From the NCBI RefSeq assembly GCF_001465875.1, contig NZ_LN901324.1, forward strand, positions 1 to 64,000: DNA of 64,000 nucleotides, read 5' to 3'. The notes under the pieces were generated by a model. It was given only the letters and a program-made list of their open reading frames with translations. It searched no databases and was not told the origin of the DNA. This document shows positions 33,082 through 41,091 of this stretch, one piece after another. A program made the translations under genes and the position numbers. This stretch comes from Legionella saoudiensis (GTDB lineage: Bacteria > Pseudomonadota > Gammaproteobacteria > Legionellales > Legionellaceae). Every line of letters starts with the position of its first letter. The first letter of the stretch is position 1.

Positions 33082-35133
33082 ATGACTGGCGGCACAAAGA
33101 ATACATCTGATTTAATTTTAGACTCTAAGCAAGGTTCTGCAAACCTTCCCATAGCTATTGAGTCTGAAGGTGCCGATAATTTGCCTAAGCAGACAACGGC
33201 TCCTGCTCAAAAAAAGATAACAAGACGCATCGACAATCCAGGACTTGGTAATTGTGCTTTTTATGCTTTTGCTATCGGTTTAATTGATATTATTAAAAAA
33301 GAAAGAGCGGCTCATGGCGATGTACGTCGTCCTATGTTTGAGCGCTGGGTTGCTTTAGATCCCTCTCTGACCAATGATTATTATGCCATTTGTGCATTTG
33401 ACCTCAATAATCCTAATAAACAGAAAGCATTATTAGATCGCATGCAAATGGGGCTTAGGAGAATTGCTTATCAATATAAGATCGACGAATTGCGCAAGGC
33501 TTGTGTGCAGTCGCGAGTTGATGATGGGTATAAAAGTCTTGTTGGTACCAGTAGTTTTGTCAATTTTTCATACCTGTTTTATGGTTTAAAAAAGGATAAT
33601 GACAGCAGGTACAACGAGTTTAGTGATAATAAAATTAAAACTGCTTTATTTGGCGGTCGTAATTTTCATCTACTGACTGAATTTCCTGCGAATCTTAACC
33701 AATTTAAAAATAGTTATATTTTTTGCAATGATGAACTCTCTTATATTAATGTAAAGGGAGAGGCTACAAAGGTAAAAATAAATAAGTTAGCCTTATTCAA
33801 GAAAGAGTTAGCCAAAATAAATGACAGTGGCGCTAGCTCATTGAAGTTGACTGCGGAACAAGTTAGAAAGTTAATTACATCAAATGGAGGTCACACTCCA
33901 ACGGCAACATTAAAAAGAGTAAGTGTTAATGAAGCCTTAGCCAGTAAAGGTTTAACTGAACTTGAACTGAAAAAGAGGCTAAGCCTAGCCATGCTTCCAC
34001 ATTTATTAGAGAACGTTCTTAATATTAGTGAAGCGGAACAACAAGCACCCTGGCAGGCAATATTTAATGAAGCTACATGGAATGTAGACAGACCTAAATT
34101 GGTGGAGCTAATAGAAGCGCATCTACCTAGTCTTACCGAACAAGAGCGTGACAATCGACGAAAGGCAATATCGGAAGCGCTTTATGAAGGGGTTTCGGCA
34201 GAAATAAAAAAGCATGTGATAGCAATACTGCAAGAAGATAATACTTTATTTGTTGATGGCTATGAAAACTATACGTTAGCACCATTGTTTTTGCGTTTAT
34301 TTTATGGTGACGATGTGGCCCTTGATGCGATTACGGAGGAAACACCGATCGCACCTAATTCAATGATACCCCCTGCAATCCAACGCATCACGCAAAACTA
34401 TTTTTGGGGAACCCATTTGGATTTGGATTATTTATCCTATCCATTTGAAGTTAATTTACATACCTTAGAAAATAAACAGCAAAAATATCCTTTTACTGAT
34501 CTACCTGATCGACCAATCCTTACGGTCAATAATGAGGGAAATGGACATTGGACAACCTTTATTGAAGAAATTCAGACAGTTGTTCCTCGTCCAACGCACA
34601 ATACTAAGACGGTAAAGGATACGAAAACAGCAAATAAACCTGAAGAAACAGTAAAGCCTGAGGGTAGGGTCGAGTCCGGGAAAAAAGTAGAAGTAGGATC
34701 AACCTCCTCGTTGCTGCATAAACCCGATCGTAATAAATTATTTAAAGAACTAAGTAATGTAGAGACTTTGCAACGTGCAATAGGTGATGCGGTAATACGG
34801 TATTGCGACTATAGTGACAATATTACCTTTTCTTTTTTTCACCGCCATGGTGAAACGGGAAGACAGCGCGCTAAAGACTTTTTAGCTGAAATCAATGAGG
34901 TAAAAGACTTTAATGAAGCTAAGAAGCGTTTAGTTAGCTATCTTGAGAATAATAAGAATGGCAATACTCATCCTCATTCATTTCGTACCATGCTGTTGCA
35001 TGAGCTGATAAATGCAAATCTGCACTGCACTTTGGCGGAAACGTCAAAAAATTATGATTGGCAATTAGTTCAGTTCAAAAAGCAAATACGCATGGAAGAA
35101 AATATAGCAACAGCAATTGTAAGTACATTATAA
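33082..35133 (+). CDS. OTU-like cysteine protease, candidate effector, 683 aa
   Basis: Near the N-terminus, NPGLGNCAFYAFAIGL resembles the catalytic loop of OTU deubiquitinases, placing the nucleophile at Cys58. Near residue 489, NNEGNGHWTTFI resembles the catalytic His strand. A helical insertion of about 400 residues separates them, with a longer gap than in classic OTU domains but in line with the inserted lobe of Legionella Lot-type enzymes. The Asp of GDGNC is Leu here. A linker rich in Lys, Thr and Glu and a C-terminal helical part follow. GGAGGGG precedes ATG. Dot/Icm export and deubiquitinase activity are inference. Confidence 0.55.
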   Translation: MTGGTKNTSDLILDSKQGSANLPIAIESEGADNLPKQTTAPAQKKITRRIDNPGLGNCAFYAFAIGLIDIIKKERAAHGDVRRPMFERWVALDPSLTNDYYAICAFDLNNPNKQKALLDRMQMGLRRIAYQYKIDELRKACVQSRVDDGYKSLVGTSSFVNFSYLFYGLKKDNDSRYNEFSDNKIKTALFGGRNFHLLTEFPANLNQFKNSYIFCNDELSYINVKGEATKVKINKLALFKKELAKINDSGASSLKLTAEQVRKLITSNGGHTPTATLKRVSVNEALASKGLTELELKKRLSLAMLPHLLENVLNISEAEQQAPWQAIFNEATWNVDRPKLVELIEAHLPSLTEQERDNRRKAISEALYEGVSAEIKKHVIAILQEDNTLFVDGYENYTLAPLFLRLFYGDDVALDAITEETPIAPNSMIPPAIQRITQNYFWGTHLDLDYLSYPFEVNLHTLENKQQKYPFTDLPDRPILTVNNEGNGHWTTFIEEIQTVVPRPTHNTKTVKDTKTANKPEETVKPEGRVESGKKVEVGSTSSLLHKPDRNKLFKELSNVETLQRAIGDAVIRYCDYSDNITFSFFHRHGETGRQRAKDFLAEINEVKDFNEAKKRLVSYLENNKNGNTHPHSFRTMLLHELINANLHCTLAETSKNYDWQLVQFKKQIRMEENIATAIVSTL

Positions 35134-35159
35134 ATACAAGCAATTGCCTCTGCTCCTCT

Positions 35160-35199
35160 ATGTTCCTAGTCTCCGCGGTTTGCGCGGGACTAGGAACAT
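35160..35199 (+). terminator. Strong hairpin after the OTU-like gene
   Basis: TGTTCCTAGTC and GACTAGGAACA, extended by CGCG pairs, form a stem of about 16 bp with one bulge. It lies 27 nt past the stop codon. Confidence 0.55.
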
Positions 35200-35240
35200 T
35201 TAAAGTAAATACAGGATGAGATTCTTAAACAAAATCTAAT

Positions 35241-35888
35241 CTACAATCGCCCTTTTTTTTTATTAACTAATGCCAAAAACGCAGGTAATAGAGAAACAAA
35301 TATAATCCCATAAATTACTAGGACAAAATTAGCTTTAACAACAGGGATTGAGCCTAAAAAGTACCCTAAACTAAGCAAGCCACCAATCCAAAGCAGGGCA
35401 CTTACTACGTTATAAAGAGAAAAATGCAGTACTTTCATGGTACCTATGCCAGCAACAAAGGGAGCAAAAGTACGAATGATGGGAAGAAAGCGCGCAAAGA
35501 TAATGGTTTTTCCGCCATGTTTTTCATAAAAAACATGGGCATCGTGCAAATGTTTTTTATTTAATAACCAAGATTCATTGGCGGAAAAAATACGTGGGCC
35601 TAATGCTCTACCAATAAGAAAATTAAGTTGATTTCCTAATACTGAGGCAATAAAAAGTAGCATAAATAGAATGATTATATTAAATGAATTATCCGGCTGA
35701 GCAGCGATACTTCCTGCAGCAAATAACAGTGAATCTCCGGGCAGAAATGGCGTGACGATGAGCCCGGTTTCACAGAAAATCACTGCAAATAAAGCAAGAT
35801 AAGTCCAAAATCCATAAGTAGTAACAAAGGTATTCAAATAAATATCAATGTGAAGGATGTAATCAATAAGTTGATGTAAGTAGCTCAT
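35241..35888 (-). CDS. DedA-family inner membrane protein
   Basis: The 215-residue protein has four to five hydrophobic segments and the DedA motifs FLPGDSLLFAAG, and FYEKHGGKTIIFARFLPIIRTFAPFVAGIG split over a re-entrant segment. DedA proteins are thought to flip or transport lipids (undecaprenyl phosphate or phospholipids) and support envelope homeostasis. The positively charged C-terminus NKKKGRL is cytoplasmic. It is transcribed alone. Confidence 0.9.
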   Translation of the reverse strand: MSYLHQLIDYILHIDIYLNTFVTTYGFWTYLALFAVIFCETGLIVTPFLPGDSLLFAAGSIAAQPDNSFNIIILFMLLFIASVLGNQLNFLIGRALGPRIFSANESWLLNKKHLHDAHVFYEKHGGKTIIFARFLPIIRTFAPFVAGIGTMKVLHFSLYNVVSALLWIGGLLSLGYFLGSIPVVKANFVLVIYGIIFVSLLPAFLALVNKKKGRL

Positions 35889-36167
35889 TTTATCTCTATG
35901 TTTAGATTATTGATGGGTTATCAAAAATCGCTAATGAAATATTAAGGCGTATTCATAAACGTCACCATACCAAAATGTGCATACCGCACATGAGTGGTGA
36001 CCATACCAAAGTAGCGGCCATTTTCACATACTTTATCCATCCTTGTCGATGCTATTCCATGTAGGTAATACAATGTCATATAATTTAATAATATTTAAAT
36101 TTGCATCTTTTCGCCTGGGCGGAAAAGCCTATGCATAAAATTGATAATTTTATTTGGAGCAACCATT

Positions 36168-36599
36168 ATGAAAACCTTGTTTCATTTGGCATTTCCAATA
36201 CATGACCTGGCTTTAGCTAAGGACTTTTATCAAGATAAATTAGGATTTATTTTAGGACGAGAATCGGAACATGCATTAATTTTTAATTTTGGGGACCATC
36301 AAATTGTGGCCCATAAAGTTGAAGAGCCAGTGCCTATGCAGGAGAGTATTTATCCACGTCATTTTGGTTTAATTTTTCTTAAGCAAGAAGATTTTCTGGC
36401 ATTTATTGACCGGTTACATGCTCAACAGGTTCCTTTGGAAATCCCAGTAAAAACTCGATTTACTGGTACTCGTATAGAGCATCGATCGTTTTTCCTGAAA
36501 GATCCCAGCAATAACTTACTGGAGTTTAAATATTATTCTTATGACTCTGCAATTTTTGGTGAACGAGATTATAAAAAAATCGGGGATGCACTTTCCTAA
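36168..36599 (+). CDS. VOC (glyoxalase/dioxygenase-fold) protein
   Basis: ATG 36168 follows TTTGGAGC and is preferable to the open frame from 36141. The 143-residue protein has the two beta-alpha-beta-beta-beta halves of the VOC fold: FHLAFPIHDLALAKDFYQD, then DHQIVAHK, HFGLIF and DPSNNLLEFKYY. Candidate metal ligands are the first His (FHLAF), His in HFGLIF, and Glu in LLEFK. Activity is unknown; members include glyoxalases and extradiol dioxygenases. Confidence 0.8.
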   Translation: MKTLFHLAFPIHDLALAKDFYQDKLGFILGRESEHALIFNFGDHQIVAHKVEEPVPMQESIYPRHFGLIFLKQEDFLAFIDRLHAQQVPLEIPVKTRFTGTRIEHRSFFLKDPSNNLLEFKYYSYDSAIFGERDYKKIGDALS

Positions 36600-36602
36600 A
36601 AG

Positions 36603-37202
36603 TTATTCTGGTGCAATGAAAAATAATGGGGTCACCTTTGGAGAGCGAGCAAAATCTGCAGGTGTGATAAAGCCTTCCGGATCATAATCCACATTAATTC
36701 CCACCGATTTATAGCAAAGCGAAACATATTCTGAGCAAATATAAGCATTATGTGCAGTAATTTCTGGACTGGTTTTATCAAAGCCAAAAGCAGATATTCC
36801 TAAACGCGCCGCGATACGCAGAATGTCTTCCGTATTGTACGGATAGCCTAATAAATCAATCGCTTGCCGAGAAAGACCGGCAACGTATTGGGTTTGAAAA
36901 TCTTGATGGCGAGCAATCATAATTCGTCCCGGATATGCAGCCTTAGTCCCATTATAATCGCGAACATAACTACTTAATGGTACGGTACGTACGCCAATGC
37001 TTTCAACGCTCTCTAAGACCATAATTCGGTCCATGACCTCCAGGCGAATAACAAAGGCAACATGACTCCAAACACTGCCGGTCGCACCTTCAATCATTTT
37101 TGACATAATTGATGTACCCGAGCCAAACAGAAGATCACCTGAATTTATGGTATTTCTGATTTGATCATATTGCTGAGTTGGAACATTAGGAAATTGATCC
37201 AT
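36603..37202 (-). CDS. Permuted papain-like (YiiX/NlpC-type) hydrolase
   Basis: From the second of two adjacent ATG codons (AGGAG at better spacing) the product has 199 residues. The order of catalytic residues is circularly permuted: His47 (WSHVAFVI) and Glu64 (VLESV) come first, and the Cys156 nucleophile (YICSEYVSLCY) near the end. The preceding NSGDLLFGSG is also typical. Such enzymes act on lipid, peptide or cell-wall amide bonds. No signal peptide is present, so it acts in the cytoplasm or is secreted by another route. It ends 3 nt from the convergent VOC gene. Confidence 0.75.
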   Translation of the reverse strand: MDQFPNVPTQQYDQIRNTINSGDLLFGSGTSIMSKMIEGATGSVWSHVAFVIRLEVMDRIMVLESVESIGVRTVPLSSYVRDYNGTKAAYPGRIMIARHQDFQTQYVAGLSRQAIDLLGYPYNTEDILRIAARLGISAFGFDKTSPEITAHNAYICSEYVSLCYKSVGINVDYDPEGFITPADFARSPKVTPLFFIAPE

Positions 37203-37373
37203 CATTACTCCTGTAAATTAAGATAGGTATAAATATGCGCCACTTAATTCTAAATTGCTAGGTTTATTGATGATTTCATACGTTTACGCGTTTAAGTTGA
37301 ATATTAATTTTTATAATCCTACAATACGGCCTTTATAGAATTTTAGGTAAGCGTTCGCGTCATGGCGAAAGTC

Positions 37374-37443
37374 GTAGGCTGGGCTGTCAAGCCCAGCAAA
37401 CAATCTCCAAGCGACCAGTGCTGGGCTTGACAGCCCAGCCTAC
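37374..37443. repeat. Perfect 25-bp inverted repeat
   Basis: The arms 37374-37398 and 37419-37443 are exact reverse complements around a 20-nt loop. Each arm holds a smaller palindrome, GCTGGGCT-GTCA-AGCCCAGC. It lies in the 297-bp gap between divergent genes and is typical of dispersed hairpin elements. Confidence 0.8.
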
Positions 37444-37502
37444 ATGATGCCATTAAACAATAACTTCGGACTCTTACAAATTTAGTTCTTCAACAAGGAT
37501 GT

Positions 37503-39680
37503 GTGGTGGTGCTACATTTTCTATTTCCTGTGTGCTTATTCCTAAGCGCAGTTTTGTTATTCAGTATCCAACCTATGGCTGCGAAGGCTTTATTACCTAT
37601 TTATGGTGGAACTCCTGCCGTTTGGGCGGTCTGCATGCTATTTTTTCAGGCAGTACTATTGATCGCGTATGGGTATGCAGCGTTTTTGAGTGTTTTTAAA
37701 AATACTAAAATTTGGCGGATAATTCACAGCAGCGTCCTAATACTTAGCTTGAGCGCCCTCCCTGTTTTTTTACAACCAGTCGTTTCTCCAGGAGCACCTG
37801 AATGGGGTATTTTGCATAATTTATTAACGCAATTGGGGTTGCCACTATTAGCTCTTGGCGCTTCGGCTCCCTTATTACAATTTGCTTATAGCCAGACTAA
37901 AGCGAAAGGAGCTGCTGATCCTTATTTTTTATACAGTGCCTCTAATTTAGGAAGCTTGTCTTCTTTAGTACTTTATCCTTGGATAATCGAACGTTTTATT
38001 GGCTTAAAAGGGCAATTTCATTGGTGGGGAATAGGTTATTTAACTTATATAGGACTTTTGTTATTAATATTTTGCACTAACCGCTTCACCCCCTTAAAAT
38101 CAGAAACCCAAGATAATTCGCCCTGGCCTTGGAGACAGATGGCTCTCTGGGTGTTTTTAAGTTTTGTTCCATGTAGTTTAATGTTGGGTGTTACTTTATA
38201 TATTACAACGGATGTTGCTGCGACCCCTTTGTTTTGGGTATTACCTCTGGCATTGTATTTACTGACATTCATATTTGCCTTCTCATCCAAATCCCTCATT
38301 TCCTTTAGCTGGTTTGCTCAAAACTTTGTTTTGTTTTTAGTATTTACGGTACTTTGTTTTGTTTTGAATGTGAGCCAAGTTCGGGCATGGCAGAGTATCT
38401 TATTTAATTTAGCTAGTTTTTTTATTTTGGCAGTACTCTGCCATCGGCAACTATTCTTAAAAAGACCAAAGCCGCAATTACTTACTTTATTTTATTTTTG
38501 CTTAGCTCTTGGGGGTGTTTTAGCGGGTATATTTAATGGGATTTTGGCCCCGCACTGGTTTAACCAGGTTTATGAATATCCTTTAGCGCTTTTACTCAGT
38601 TTAATTGCTTTACCCATAAGCTGGTCTGCGGGGCCCAATGGTGAAATAAAACAGGTGTACCAACCACAGTCTATACTGCAGTCATTGGCTATTCCTGCTG
38701 TTGTTTTAGCTATTTTATTAGGCCATTATTTTATTCCTGCCATTCAATGGCCAGCAGGATTTTCGAATTTCCAAATAGCTGCTATTGTCGCGCTAGCGAT
38801 CACCGCGGTTTGGGGACGAAGTAAAGTAGGTTTATTAGGATCTTTATTCATTTTATTTAGTTTTCTCTTTTCACCCTATTTGCAAGAAGATAATATTTTA
38901 GTGCAAGAACGGAATTTTTATGGGGTAAAAAAAGTTGTTGATAAAGGCGTTAACAGAAGTGCTGTGCATGCCTTGATTAGCCAATCTACGGTACATGGAT
39001 TGGAGGCAATGAGCGATGCAAAACCCTTTGGTTTTAGTTCTTATTATGGGGCAATTCAATCGGTTGTTATGGATTTGCAACAGCAATGGCAGTCTATGCC
39101 GGTCACGATTATTGGCTTAGGTATTGGTACTATGGCCTGCCAATTTCGTCCTACGGATCAGGTTAAGATTATTGAAATCGATGAGCAAGTGATTCAAATT
39201 GCTAAAAATCCGCAATATTTTACCTATTTGCGTGATTGTCCTCCACAAATTGAACTTATCAAAAATGATGGCCGTTTAGCGGTAGAGCAATTAAAGGATA
39301 AATCGCAAAAGCTTTTAATGGTTGATGCGTTTAGCTCGGACGCCATTCCTATACATTTAATTACTTTGGAAGCTTTCTCTTTATATAGCCAGAAAATCAG
39401 CGAAGATGGCGCCATTCTAATTAATTTGAGTAATCGGCATTTAGATTTATTACCCGTTGTGACTGCGGTAGGGCGCGCTTTGGATCTTATGGTGTTTAGT
39501 AAAAATGATTCAGGAAATGCCGCCTTAGGACAATTTGCTTCGCAATGGGCTTTATTAACCATGAATCAGGAGTTAGCCGCTAAATTAATGAATGATAATG
39601 AATGGCATTTTGTGGCTAATAATAAACAGGTTTTATGGACGGATGATTATTCGAATATAATTCCCTTATTGAAGTGGTAG
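37503..39680 (+). CDS. Membrane protein with spermidine synthase-like domain
   Basis: The 725-residue protein starts with about twelve hydrophobic segments over residues 1-470, then a cytoplasmic C-terminal domain. That domain contains IGLGIGTMACQF, KIIEIDEQVIQIA and LLMVDAFSSDAIPIHLITLE, which match the aminopropyltransferase (spermidine synthase) Rossmann fold. Such fused proteins are widespread, but most lack proof of polyamine synthesis. The start is one of three consecutive GTG codons at 37503-37511, with AAGGA just upstream. Confidence 0.8.
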   Translation: MVVLHFLFPVCLFLSAVLLFSIQPMAAKALLPIYGGTPAVWAVCMLFFQAVLLIAYGYAAFLSVFKNTKIWRIIHSSVLILSLSALPVFLQPVVSPGAPEWGILHNLLTQLGLPLLALGASAPLLQFAYSQTKAKGAADPYFLYSASNLGSLSSLVLYPWIIERFIGLKGQFHWWGIGYLTYIGLLLLIFCTNRFTPLKSETQDNSPWPWRQMALWVFLSFVPCSLMLGVTLYITTDVAATPLFWVLPLALYLLTFIFAFSSKSLISFSWFAQNFVLFLVFTVLCFVLNVSQVRAWQSILFNLASFFILAVLCHRQLFLKRPKPQLLTLFYFCLALGGVLAGIFNGILAPHWFNQVYEYPLALLLSLIALPISWSAGPNGEIKQVYQPQSILQSLAIPAVVLAILLGHYFIPAIQWPAGFSNFQIAAIVALAITAVWGRSKVGLLGSLFILFSFLFSPYLQEDNILVQERNFYGVKKVVDKGVNRSAVHALISQSTVHGLEAMSDAKPFGFSSYYGAIQSVVMDLQQQWQSMPVTIIGLGIGTMACQFRPTDQVKIIEIDEQVIQIAKNPQYFTYLRDCPPQIELIKNDGRLAVEQLKDKSQKLLMVDAFSSDAIPIHLITLEAFSLYSQKISEDGAILINLSNRHLDLLPVVTAVGRALDLMVFSKNDSGNAALGQFASQWALLTMNQELAAKLMNDNEWHFVANNKQVLWTDDYSNIIPLLKW

Positions 39681-39681
39681 T

Positions 39682-39710
39682 ATCCTGGTTGTTCGCAACC
39701 AGGATTTCTT
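39682..39710 (+). terminator. Rho-independent terminator with TTCG loop
   Basis: ATCCTGGTTG and CAACCAGGAT form a perfect 10-bp stem closed by a TTCG tetraloop, then TTCTTTT. The hairpin also serves the convergent gene ending at 39718. Confidence 0.8.
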
Positions 39711-39717
39711 TTGATGA

Positions 39718-40704
39718 TTAGGGCGTAAATACCGTATTCCTTTCCTCAATGTTTTCTTGCTTTTTATCCGAGAAAAACCACTCACTTAAGGTGAGTTCTG
39801 CAGTCTTATCTTTTCTCAAAATACGCTGAGAGGGCGGTTCATTGTTTTGACGGTTTGCGATTTTAGCATCAATTAGAATCGTTTCATCATCGGCCAATAA
39901 TACGTTTATCGTTTCAAGAAAATTGTCTTTTTGTTCTTGAGTATACATCCATTCGCCTATGTTACTTACATACACGGTATCTATTTGAATTGCATTTTCA
40001 GTTAATAAACGGCGAATGCGTAAAAAAGTCTCATGGGCGCAAATACTTTGAGTAATCACAGTAATTTTATCTGTTAATGCTAAATTTCTAATATAATGAT
40101 AACGCTCTTCTGTAAATAACCAGCTCGTCTCTCTTTGTTGTTCTAAAGCAATTTCTTCAGTTACGGAGAAATGATCTGGGTACTCCTCGCTAATATTGAG
40201 GCTAAATTTTATACTTTTAGGCTTAACAAAACGCTGGGCGGAGTTTTTTTCAAAATTAGTTCTAAATCCTTCATATCTATTTTCTTTAACAAATTGTGTC
40301 ATTTTCTCAATAAAATCAACTTTATTGTTACACCTTATTAGATATTTTAAGGTGTAATGCATAAATAATGCATTCTCTGGATTAATATCACAAATAATCC
40401 CTCTCGATGAACCTCTTTTGGCCATAATATCCAAATTATGCCAGCCAGAAAAACCAATGTGAATGGCTTCGGGTATGAGTGGGAACGACTCTAACTGGGC
40501 AAAAACATGCTGAACTTGGTGTTCATTGGTATTAATATACACGCCGGCTTGATTAGGAAATGGAAATTTAATTTCCTGATTGTTATGCTTACGTAAGCGT
40601 CTGGAAAGAGGGTCTGGAATAAGGAACGGAGGAGCCTTATGTGGAACAGGGATGTGATGTGGCATTCCCTCACGTAATAGTTTATCTATTTTTAACGAAG
40701 ACAT
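39718..40704 (-). CDS. Methyltransferase-like protein, candidate effector
   Basis: The start is taken as ATG 40704 (MSSLKIDKLLREGMP), with AAGAG upstream; ATG 40737 has no ribosome site. The product has 328 residues and no signal peptide. Residues around 90-125 (IHIGFSGWHNLDIMAKRG; then GIICDINPENALFMHYTL) look like a Rossmann-type SAM site, with the acidic D-I-N residue after strand 2. A later stretch, ITVITQSICAHETF and DTVYVSNIGEWM, would be strands 4 and 5. The C-terminal tail is charged (KKQENIEERNTVFTP), as in Dot/Icm substrates. Activity and export are unproven. Confidence 0.5.
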   Translation of the reverse strand: MSSLKIDKLLREGMPHHIPVPHKAPPFLIPDPLSRRLRKHNNQEIKFPFPNQAGVYINTNEHQVQHVFAQLESFPLIPEAIHIGFSGWHNLDIMAKRGSSRGIICDINPENALFMHYTLKYLIRCNNKVDFIEKMTQFVKENRYEGFRTNFEKNSAQRFVKPKSIKFSLNISEEYPDHFSVTEEIALEQQRETSWLFTEERYHYIRNLALTDKITVITQSICAHETFLRIRRLLTENAIQIDTVYVSNIGEWMYTQEQKDNFLETINVLLADDETILIDAKIANRQNNEPPSQRILRKDKTAELTLSEWFFSDKKQENIEERNTVFTP

Positions 40705-40798
40705 AACAAATACTCTTAATGTTAAATTTTCGTTCATAAATTTAACATAAGATACTTAAGAGAAAATTAATGGGTGGAGCAGCATCATTGTAAATGTA

Positions 40799-41016
40799 GC
40801 GAAACAATCCAGAGGAATACTGTAAGCGTTCACGAGCTATGTAAATTTCGTTATTGCGAACCATGGCGAAGCAACCCAGAGCGATACTTCGATAAGACTC
40901 AGTACTGGGTTGCTTCACTTTGTTCGCAATGACAGCAGTTTTTTATTTAATTAATAGAATAATACTTACAGCGTGAACGCTTACGCGATACTTGTTCAAG
41001 CTCTGGATTGTTTCGC
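40799..41016. repeat. Three nested inverted repeats (composite REP element)
   Basis: The outer arms 40799-40814 and 41001-41016 are perfect 16-nt complements. The middle arms 40822-40833 and 40973-40984 are perfect 12-nt complements. The inner arms, about 40849-40878 and 40906-40933, match imperfectly and carry GCGAAGCAACCCA, also seen at 359-390. The whole fills the gap between two minus-strand genes. Confidence 0.75.
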
Positions 41017-41091
41017 GGTGCTCGAATGACAAACTTAACGGCAAGGAAATCAAGCGGAAATATGTATGAGCACTGTCTGTGATCAGATCGC

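Noticed and set aside
35960..36015. ACCATACCA occurring twice upstream of the VOC gene
   Set aside because: The copies are short, not symmetric, and not placed relative to a visible promoter; chance is sufficient.
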